Assembly: GCA_013306675.1 (NCBI GenBank)
Contig: JABLUY010000265.1
Coordinates: 1 to 47,019, forward strand
Origin: Thraustochytrium sp. TN22
Taxonomy: Eukaryota > Sar > Bigyra > Thraustochytrida > Thraustochytriidae
Reading direction: 5' to 3'
Length of the DNA: 47,019 nt
How positions within the stretch are numbered: position 1 is the stretch's first letter; every line of letters starts with the position of its first letter. Under the pieces are notes generated by a model. That model ran no database searches and was not told the origin of the DNA. It saw only the letters and a list, made by a program, of their open reading frames with translations. The position numbers and the translations under genes were made by a program. Below are positions 36,638-43,365 of this stretch, piece by piece.

Positions 36638-38113
36638 ATGAGCACGTACGGGCGCGTGTTCCGCGCGACGACCTTCGGCGAGAGCCATGCGCAGGCCGTG
36701 GGCGTGATCCTGGACGGCGTGCCGGCGGGGCTGCAGCTGACGGAGGCCGACGTGCAGCCGCAGCTGACGCGGCGGCGGCCGGGGCAGAGCAAGCTGACGA
36801 CGCCGCGCGATGAGGCGGACCTGGTGAGCATCAAGGCCGGCACGGAGTGCGGGCTCACGCTGGGCACGCCACTGTTCATGAGCGTGGAGAACCTGAACGT
36901 GCGGCCCGGCGACTACAAGGAGATGAGCAAGGTGCCGCGGCCGGGCCACGCGGACATGACGTACCAGATCAAGTACGGCATTCGCGCCACGAGCGGCGGC
37001 GGCCGGTCGTCGGCGCGCGAGACCATCGGCCGCGTGGCGGCCGGCGCCGTCGCGGACAAGTGGCTGCGCCAGGTGTACGGCACCGAGGTGGTGGCCTTCG
37101 TGAATTCTATCGGCCCGGTGGATATCGCGCCCGAGGGCCTGCAGCACCCGAGCGGCCGCCCGTGGACGCGCGAGGAGGTGGACAAGGAGGGCTGCCTGCG
37201 CCTCCTGCGCAACCCGAGCTCCGGCTGGCGCAAGCTGACCGAGGCGGACGAGGCGGACGCCAAGGCGCGCGCCGCGGCGCAGAAGGAGCTCGACGAGAAG
37301 GACGAGGCCGCCTTTCTGGCGAGCAAGGACGACACCACCACGCCGGCCTACGTTGACGCGCAGGAGCGCGTGTACAACCGCGCGGGCGACCTGCTGGAGG
37401 TCTCCATCAAGGACATCGAGGCGCACCTCACTGACGACCTCGTGCACGTGCGGTGTCCGCACGCGCCGTCGGCCTGCCGCATGTCGACGCTGATCCGCGA
37501 CGTCAAGTCGCAGGAGGACTCCATCGGCGGCACGGTGGTGTGCGTGTGCAGCAACGTGCCGGCGGGCCTGGGCGAGCCGTGCTTCGACAAGCTGGAGGCC
37601 ATGCTGGCGCACGGCATGCTCTCGCTGCCGGCCACCAAGGGCTTTGAGATCGGCTCGGGCTTCGCCGGCACCCGGATGCAGGGCTCGCAGCACAACGACC
37701 CGTTCGAGAAGGTGGACGGCCCGCAGATGCTGCGTCCCAAGACCAACAACGCCGGCGGCACCCTGGGCGGCATCTCCAGCGGCGCAGACATCGTCTTCCG
37801 CGTGGCGGTCAAGGCGGTGAGCACCATCGGCCGCCCGCAGCCTACGGCTGACTTTGACGGCAACGACACCGTGCTGGAGGCCAAGGGCCGCCACGATCCC
37901 TGCGTGCTGCCCCGCACGCCGCCTCTCGTCGAGGCCATGGCCTCGCTCACGCTCATTGACGCGGCGCTCCTGCAGCGCACGCGCGTCGACCAGATCGGCA
38001 GCCTCACCGTGCCCTCGCGCGCCAACGTATTCGAGGCGGACCCGAGCGAGTCCGCCAAGAAGGTCGCCGAGCTGGAGGCGGAGCGCGCGGCCAAGCGCCA
38101 GAAGAAAGAGTAA
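36638..38113 (+). CDS. ARO2: Chorismate synthase
   Basis: 491 residues from the ATG at 36638, where the family sequence begins (MSTYGRVFRATTFGESH). Converts EPSP to chorismate with reduced FMN, the last shikimate step toward aromatic amino acids and folate. Visible motifs: GESHAQAVGVILDGVPAG (usually GESHG), RRRPGQSKLTTPRDEAD, RPGHADMTYQIKYG, GGGRSSARETIGRVAAGAVA, GFEIGSGFAGTRMQGSQHND, and the C-terminal FDGNDTVLEAKGRHDPCVLP. Between about residues 185 and 260 there is a charged helical insertion (EADEADAKARAAAQKELDEK) absent from bacterial enzymes of about 360 residues. No FMN reductase domain is fused. The frame is open upstream to about 36377 but gives low-complexity sequence, so a longer leader is not supported. 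Confidence 0.96.
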   Translation: MSTYGRVFRATTFGESHAQAVGVILDGVPAGLQLTEADVQPQLTRRRPGQSKLTTPRDEADLVSIKAGTECGLTLGTPLFMSVENLNVRPGDYKEMSKVPRPGHADMTYQIKYGIRATSGGGRSSARETIGRVAAGAVADKWLRQVYGTEVVAFVNSIGPVDIAPEGLQHPSGRPWTREEVDKEGCLRLLRNPSSGWRKLTEADEADAKARAAAQKELDEKDEAAFLASKDDTTTPAYVDAQERVYNRAGDLLEVSIKDIEAHLTDDLVHVRCPHAPSACRMSTLIRDVKSQEDSIGGTVVCVCSNVPAGLGEPCFDKLEAMLAHGMLSLPATKGFEIGSGFAGTRMQGSQHNDPFEKVDGPQMLRPKTNNAGGTLGGISSGADIVFRVAVKAVSTIGRPQPTADFDGNDTVLEAKGRHDPCVLPRTPPLVEAMASLTLIDAALLQRTRVDQIGSLTVPSRANVFEADPSESAKKVAELEAERAAKRQKKE

Positions 38114-38203
38114 AAACAACAAACAAAATCCGGGGTAGGGTTCCACCAAAAGTAGTGATACAACCTGAGCTTCCTTTTCATCCGTTCTTTCTTCTTTAGG
38201 AAT

Positions 38204-38243
38204 GATCTTTCACTCGCCGTGATGATCTTTCACTCGCCGTGAC
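38204..38243. repeat. 20-bp tandem duplication
   Basis: GATCTTTCACTCGCCGTGA plus one base occurs at 38204-38223 and 38224-38243, between the convergent ends of chorismate synthase and thiolase. Confidence 0.93.
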
Positions 38244-38281
38244 CGTGATGCGCCGCAGCGTCGCGCGGGCGAGCGAGTGAG

Positions 38282-39535
38282 CTAGAGCGAGGAGCGGGGC
38301 GGCAGGCTGAGCACGAGCGAGGAAGCGCCGCCGCCGCCGTTGCAAATCGCCGCGCAGCCGCGCTGCTTACCATGCTGGCGCAGCGCCGTGATGAGCGTCA
38401 TGACGATACGCGCACCACTGGCGCCGAGCGGGTGGCCGATGGAGACCGCGCCGCCGTTCACGTTGACCTTGTCAAGCGGAATCTTCATGTTGTGCGCGTT
38501 GACGAGTGCCACAACAGCAAAGGCCTCGTTGAACTCGAAGAGGTCCATGTCCTCGACGCGCTGGCCCGCGCGCTTTAGTGCCTTCTGCGCCGCCTTGGTC
38601 GGCGCCGTGGTGAACTCCTCAGGCGGGTTGGCCGCGTCTGCGTACGAGTCGATGTAGGCCAGCACGGGGAGGCCGTGCTCGCGAGCGTAGGTCTCAGACG
38701 CCAGCACGACGGCCGCCGCGCCGTCGCTGAGCACCGAGGCGTTGCCGGCCGTGACGGACTTGGCATTGACCGACTGCGAGAGCTTGGCGTCGCTTTTGGC
38801 GCTCGTGGGCAGCGTGAAGGCCGGCGGCAGCTGGCTGAGCGACTCGTAGGTGATCTCGCGCAGCATTGGCTCCTCGTCCTGCGTCATCTCCACCGACTTG
38901 CCGCGCTTGCCCTTGAGCTGCAGCGGGGCGATCTCATCCTTGAAGACGCCCTCCTGCGTGGCCTTGCGTGCGCGCGCGTAGCTCGAGGCCGCGTAGCGGT
39001 CCTGGTCCTCGCGCGTGATGCCGTAGGCCGCCGCGCACAGCGCGCCCGCGCAGCCCATGGCGTCGCCCGAGTACGCGTCGCGCAGGCCGTCGTTCGCCAG
39101 GCCGTCCACCAGCGTCGCGTCGCCGAACTTGCTGCCGAAGCGCGTCGCCGGGCTGTAAAAGGGCACGTTGCTCATGCTCTCGAAGCCTCCGCAGACCACC
39201 ACCTGGTTCTCGCCCAGCAGGATGCTCTGCGCGCCGAACATGATGGCCTTCATGCCGCTCGAGCACACCTTGTTCACCGTCGTGCACGGCACATCGGTCG
39301 GGATGCCCGCCTTGAGCGCAGCCTGGCGCGCCGGCGCCTGGCCCGCGCCGGCGCTCACCACCTGGCCCATGAAGACCTCCTGCACGTCGCCGCCCGCCAC
39401 GCCTGCGCGCTGCAGTGCCGCCTCGATGGCTGCGCTGCCCAGCTCAGGCGCGCGCAGCTTCGCCAGCGACCCGCCGAACGACCCGAACGGCGTGCGCGCC
39501 ATGCCCACCACGCACACGCGATCGCGGGACGCCAT
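38282..39535 (-). CDS. Acetyl-CoA C-acetyltransferase (acetoacetyl-CoA thiolase)
   Basis: 417 residues. Condenses two acetyl-CoA to acetoacetyl-CoA (mevalonate/sterol route) or cleaves it in ketone and fatty-acid degradation. Catalytic residues are visible: nucleophile Cys91 in TTVNKVCSSGMKA, the NEAFA motif (about 334), His368 in GHPLGASGARIV, and the second Cys (398) in CNGGGGASS. The N-terminus starts directly with the fold (RVCVVGMARTPFGSF), with no mitochondrial presequence. The C-terminus ends RSSL, which is not a convincing PTS1, so it is probably cytosolic. About 25 residues longer than bacterial thiolases, owing mainly to a charged insert (LKGKRGKSVEMTQDEEPML). Start is the ATG at 39535. 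Confidence 0.95.
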   Translation of the reverse strand: MASRDRVCVVGMARTPFGSFGGSLAKLRAPELGSAAIEAALQRAGVAGGDVQEVFMGQVVSAGAGQAPARQAALKAGIPTDVPCTTVNKVCSSGMKAIMFGAQSILLGENQVVVCGGFESMSNVPFYSPATRFGSKFGDATLVDGLANDGLRDAYSGDAMGCAGALCAAAYGITREDQDRYAASSYARARKATQEGVFKDEIAPLQLKGKRGKSVEMTQDEEPMLREITYESLSQLPPAFTLPTSAKSDAKLSQSVNAKSVTAGNASVLSDGAAAVVLASETYAREHGLPVLAYIDSYADAANPPEEFTTAPTKAAQKALKRAGQRVEDMDLFEFNEAFAVVALVNAHNMKIPLDKVNVNGGAVSIGHPLGASGARIVMTLITALRQHGKQRGCAAICNGGGGASSLVLSLPPRSSL

Positions 39536-39764
39536 CCTCCTTCAGGTTGCCGCCCGAGCGCGTTCGTTGTCTGCGTCTGCGTCTGCGTCTGCGTCCGCGC
39601 CGCCCCTCGCGGCGCGCCTGCCCGCTCGCCAGGGCGACTTGCTGCTTGCAGCCCAGGGACCCGCCCGCCCGAGCCCGCCGGACTGTGGTCTTCCAGTCCG
39701 ACGGCCGCTTCTCAAGTCGAGCAAGCTCAGAAAGGCGACAAGGCGTGCTGGCAGTAGAAGGCGT

Positions 39765-39918
39765 AGTACAGCTCAGCTCGTCGTCTTCGTCTCTCCGAGT
39801 CGGGCTGGCAGGCCAGGTCAGGCCAGGCCGCCAGGGCGCGCTGCCGCAGGTCTTGCAGTGTGCGGTGAACTGCTGCTGAGCCATTTGCTCCTGCACCTGC
39901 TGCTGCACGTGCTGGGCG
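39765..39918 (-). pseudogene. Decayed partial duplicate of the ADRM1 3' exon
   Basis: Positions 39830-39918 are nearly identical to 40410-40492 within the last ADRM1 exon (the stretch encoding VQEQMAQQQFTA and what follows). Two small insertions after that stretch break the frame. Positions 39765-39790 resemble the ADRM1 terminus (40048-40070, encoding DEDDELY). The roughly 330 bases between these two blocks in ADRM1, which encode most of the DEUBAD domain, are missing here. It lies between ADRM1 and the thiolase promoter, in the same orientation as ADRM1. No acceptor, start or complete domain remains, so it is non-functional as a protein gene. Confidence 0.85.
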
Positions 39919-40045
39919 GGACATCCGATTGCATCAGGTCAGGTTCAGGAGGCGAGACAGAGTGCATGTAGTCTTTGTTATTAAGAACGTAGAGGCGTCT
40001 CGCCGAGTGCTCGGAAGAACTGGGCAGCATACTTGCCTTATTCAA

Positions 40046-41701
40046 TCAGTGGTACAGCTCGTCGTCCTCGTCGGCCTTGGCCTGGAGAGCGCGAAGGAAG
40101 GCGCCGATGCCATCACCGCGCTGGAGCTCGGCGGCGCCGGCCATAGGGTCGAGGCCAAAGTTGGCCATGACGGCGTTGAAGTTGTCAGACTGCAGCGCGT
40201 GCGAGAGGGCAGCAAAAGCCTGGCGCACCTGCGGACTGGTGAGCGAGTAGCGCAGCTCCTGCTCGGTCTGGCTCTCCTCGGGGAGGAACTGGATGAGCTC
40301 GTCGCGGATGGCCGGGTCCTGGAGCATGGGAAGAATCTCGGAGGCCCGGAAAACCTCGTTGAGGGGCGGCGCGGGGCGCTGCTGCTGAGACGCAGCGCCG
40401 GAGACACCGGCCAGGGCGCGCTGCAGGTCTTGTGCGGTGAACTGCTGCTGAGCCATTTGCTCCTGCACCTGCTGTTGCACTTGCTGGGAGGGAACCGGCG
40501 AGGCGGGCGGTTCCGCGGCATCTGGCGACTGCACGGCACCTGTGACATGTAACGAGCAGCGCACGCAAGAGGGGTGGGGGAACGGGGAAGAGACACAAAG
40601 ACGGCGCACAGATCCCAGGTTAGTTTGGCACTATGATGAACAGCAAGCACGGCGGCGCGGGATGGCGCGCAGGCAAGCAGGAAGGCAGGCAGGCAGGCAG
40701 ACAAGAGGGTGAGGAGGATGCAGGCTCGGACGCAACGACAGCTCCCTCTCTCACAGTCAATTGCAAAAGCGAATCGTCGTCGTCGTCGTCGTCCTTGTCG
40801 ATGTCGTTGTCATCGCTGTCCCTCATCCTTGTCCTCGCCCTCGTTGTTGCCGCCAACGACGACATCTCTCAGTTGTAAAAGTCGTCGTCGTCGTCCTTGC
40901 CCTCGTTGTTGCCGTCGCCGTTCCGGTCGCGGTTGCGCCTCCTAGACCGACCTGAGTTGTCCTCGTCCTCGTCCTCGTCGTCATCGTCGTCGTCATCGCC
41001 GCGCCGCCGCTGGCTGCGGCGCGAGCTGGAGCCGCCGCTGCCGCCGTTGCCGCCACCGCCTGTATCAAGCCACGCGTCTCGTCGTTAGTCTCTTGCGTGA
41101 ACCAGCGTCTCTTCTCCCCACCCCCCTCGGTCCTTGTGCACGTACCCGCGGCAGACATACCGGGCAAGTTGAGGCCCTGAAGCACGCTCTGCAGCTGGCT
41201 CTCGTCGAGCTGCTGGCGGCCGCCACCAGGGCCGCCGGCACCGCCAAACTGCGAGAGGAACTGCATCATGGCGTTCTGCTGGCTGTCGCCGCCGCCCGCG
41301 CCGCCGGCGCCCCCGCCCAGGGCGCCCACGGGGGCGGCCGGCGGGTTAGACATGTAGCGGTTGAGCTTGCGGCAGTTCTCCTCGTCCTCCTCGCGCTTGC
41401 CCTGCATCCAAAAGAAGAAGCGGCGCGAGGAGTTGTTGAACTGCAGCAGGTAGACGCGGTCGCCGGCGCGGCCCGTGTCCACCTTCTCAAAGACCTGGTT
41501 GTCCGGGAACACCAGCAGGTCCTCCTCCACCGCGCCGCTGGGGCGCAGCTTCCACACCAGGTGGATGGCGCCCTCCGCGCCGCGCGTCAGGCACAGGCGG
41601 CCCTTGCGCGGGTCCGCCTCCACGTCGAACCTGCCGTTGCCCTTGGCCGTGGCCGTCAGCATGCCGGCCTTGAACTCGAACAGCGTCACGCTGCCCTCCA
41701 T
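40046..41701 (-). CDS. ADRM1: Proteasomal ubiquitin receptor ADRM1/RPN13 (spliced)
   Basis: Exon 1 is 41701-41161 and the last exon 40539-40046, total 344 residues; the intron begins GTATGT and ends GTCACAG. Exon 1 encodes the Pru domain (SVTLFEFKAGMLTAT … VYLLQFNNSSRRFFFWMQGK … ENCRKLNRYMSNPP), which binds ubiquitin and RPN2. A Gly/Gln-rich linker follows. The last exon encodes the DEUBAD domain (VFRASEILPMLQDPAIRDEL, SLTSPQVRQAFAALSHAL, FGLDPMAG) that binds the deubiquitinase UCH37. The protein ends DEDDELYH. A second donor (GTACGT, exon end 41146) is also in phase. Exon 40869-41060 is a possible alternative. Divergent from the basic/Ser-rich gene over about 400 bp. Confidence 0.88.
40869..41060 (-). 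other. Candidate alternative terminal exon of ADRM1
   Basis: Inside the ADRM1 intron. It is preceded by the acceptor-like GCTTGATACAG. Joined to exon 1 in phase 1 it reads about 63 residues: Gly-rich start, SSSRRSQRRRG, an aspartate/glutamate run, RSRRRNRDRNGDGNNEGKDD and the end DDDDDFYN, stop. It would make a DEUBAD-less isoform. An internal G|GTCGGT after NS is also in phase with the last exon, so it could instead be a cassette exon. Only RNA can decide. Confidence 0.45.
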
Positions 41702-42097
41702 CCTGCCGCGCGCTCGCCCGCTCGCTGCCCCGCTCGCTCCGCTCCGGCCCTCGCCCGGCCCCCTCGATCGCGCTCTGCCGCCCGCGCGCGCGCGCCCGCC
41801 GCCCAGCGAGATCCCGGTCCCGGCGCCTGCCCTCTCTCTCCTCTCTCTCCCCGGCGAAGCTTCGGCGGCGCCGCGCTGTTCTGTTCGTTCCGCCTCCGTT
41901 TCGTTCTGCCGGGCCCGCGGCCGACTCGGAACGGAACGACGGCGCTGGCCGCTCGCCGGGGTTTCGGAGCCGCCGCGTTCCCGTTGCAACGAAACGGCTG
42001 GCGGCTCGCGCTCGACCTGGACTCGGACTCGGACCGCGACTCGGGCTCGGAGGCGGCGGCGGGCAGGCGGGCAGCGCGCGCGCGCGCGCCTGGCGGC

Positions 42098-42991
42098 ATG
42101 GCGGGGTTCGGGCCGCGGCGGCGCGCGGAGGCGGAGGGGCGGCGGCCGTCGGCGACGGCGAACATGAGCGTGCAGGCGCTGGTGGCGGCCAAGCAGGCGG
42201 CCGGCGAGCAGGTGGACCCCGTGCTGCTGCGGCTGGGCCGCGAGATGTCGACCATCCAGGACCGCATCGCGGACACGAGCAGGCCTGACTGGGAGGACTT
42301 CAAGCAGAAGCACATGGACCGGCTCGGGCACAATATGGAGGACGCCATGGCGCAGTACAAGAGGGACCTGGAGAGGGAGCGGGAGAGGAAGCTGCGCCAC
42401 GGTGCTGCGCACGACGGCGACCGAAAGCGCAAGCGCAGCCGCAGGGACGACCACAAGAGCTCGAGGAAGGCGTCCAAGAAGTCCAAGAGGGCCAAGCGCG
42501 ACAAGGATGGCAGCAGCTCCCAGAAGAAGAAGAAGAAGAAGAAGAAGAAGACGCGAAGGGAGCACAAGAGCTCGAAGAAGGACACCAAGAAGAAGCGGAG
42601 TACGCGGAGTGACGATGACTCTAGCGATAGCGACAGCAGCAGCGGTGACAGTCGTAGCGGCAGTGATGGCAGCAGCAGCGAGGGCAGTGCAGGCAGCGAG
42701 TATCGTCGCGCGCGCCGTCGCGCGCGCCGTCGTGACCGCGAGGACCGGGCGAGCCACCGTCGCGGTGCGGTGGCCCATGACAAGTCAGACTCGGCAGGCC
42801 GCAGCGCGGAGGACGAAGGCAAGGCAGATTTGGCAGGCCGGATCGCGACTGATCAGGACGTGGAGGACAAGGGCATGTTAGCGTCACCGCCTAGCTCCAG
42901 CGCGTCGGATCCTGACAAGCCTGAAAAAGCCGCGTGGGATGAAAAAGCCGCGTCGGAAACGGAGCAAGTCGGAACCGCCAACATGGAGTAG
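42098..42991 (+). CDS. Lys/Arg/Ser-rich nuclear-type protein
   Basis: 297 residues from the ATG at 42098; an ATG at 42164 (MSVQALVAAKQ) is an alternative. Residues 20-105 form a conserved-looking helical part (REMSTIQDRIADTSRPDWED, FKQKHMDRLGHNMEDAMAQY, KRDLERERERK). After this come a lysine run of nine (KKKKKKKKK), basic KRKRSRR and KKSKRAKR clusters, then acidic-serine SDDDSSDSDSSSGDSRSGSD and RRARRRARRRDRED. The composition resembles splicing-associated or nucleolar proteins with RS-like and KS-like segments. No RRM or other fold is visible; precise family unknown. Divergent from ADRM1, whose start is 397 bases away. Confidence 0.82.
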   Translation: MAGFGPRRRAEAEGRRPSATANMSVQALVAAKQAAGEQVDPVLLRLGREMSTIQDRIADTSRPDWEDFKQKHMDRLGHNMEDAMAQYKRDLERERERKLRHGAAHDGDRKRKRSRRDDHKSSRKASKKSKRAKRDKDGSSSQKKKKKKKKKTRREHKSSKKDTKKKRSTRSDDDSSDSDSSSGDSRSGSDGSSSEGSAGSEYRRARRRARRRDREDRASHRRGAVAHDKSDSAGRSAEDEGKADLAGRIATDQDVEDKGMLASPPSSSASDPDKPEKAAWDEKAASETEQVGTANME

Positions 42992-43113
42992 TCGTACTGG
43001 CAAGTGGCCTCGATGTAAACATACTTATCTTACCCACCTGACAGTGAAGGAGACACCCACTTGTGAGCAGGATGAGAATCCTACCACCACCTGAAGAATC
43101 ACCCGGCGAGCAG

Positions 43114-43116
<3 letters not shown>

Positions 43117-43177
<61 letters not shown>

Positions 43178-43180
43178 GGA

Positions 43181-43219
<39 letters not shown>
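43117..43219. repeat. (GA)n microsatellite
   Basis: About 103 bases of GA dinucleotide with one interruption near 43171-43188. It lies between the convergent ends of the Lys-rich and CRT-like genes. Confidence 0.97.
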
Positions 43220-43222
<3 letters not shown>

Positions 43223-43365
43223 TCTCCTCCGGGAGGACAAGAAGCGCCATACATCCTCAGACAGACAGGAGGAGCATTCGCTTGACATGGCCGTGCCTTG
43301 TGCCTTTCCCTCACTGACAGTCGCGCTTCGCCACTTGTCATTCTCAGCGTCTCGGTTGTTTGCCA
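43220..43365. other. 3' region of CRT-like gene
   Basis: Short stretch of about average composition after the GA tract, including TCACTGACAG at 43309-43318. Nothing else seen. Confidence 0.5.

Noticed and set aside
36014-38149. 711-residue minus-strand frame opposite chorismate synthase
   Set aside because: Shadow of a well-conserved enzyme; composition typical of antisense GC-rich sequence.
39727-39924. 65-residue minus-strand frame in the ADRM1 duplicate as a small gene
   Set aside because: It reads the duplicated sequence in a different frame from ADRM1 and has no conserved feature.
40620-40865. 81-residue minus-strand frame in the ADRM1 intron with a polyaspartate run
   Set aside because: Its Asp run comes from a GTC microsatellite and its end from AGGC repeats; more likely intron sequence.
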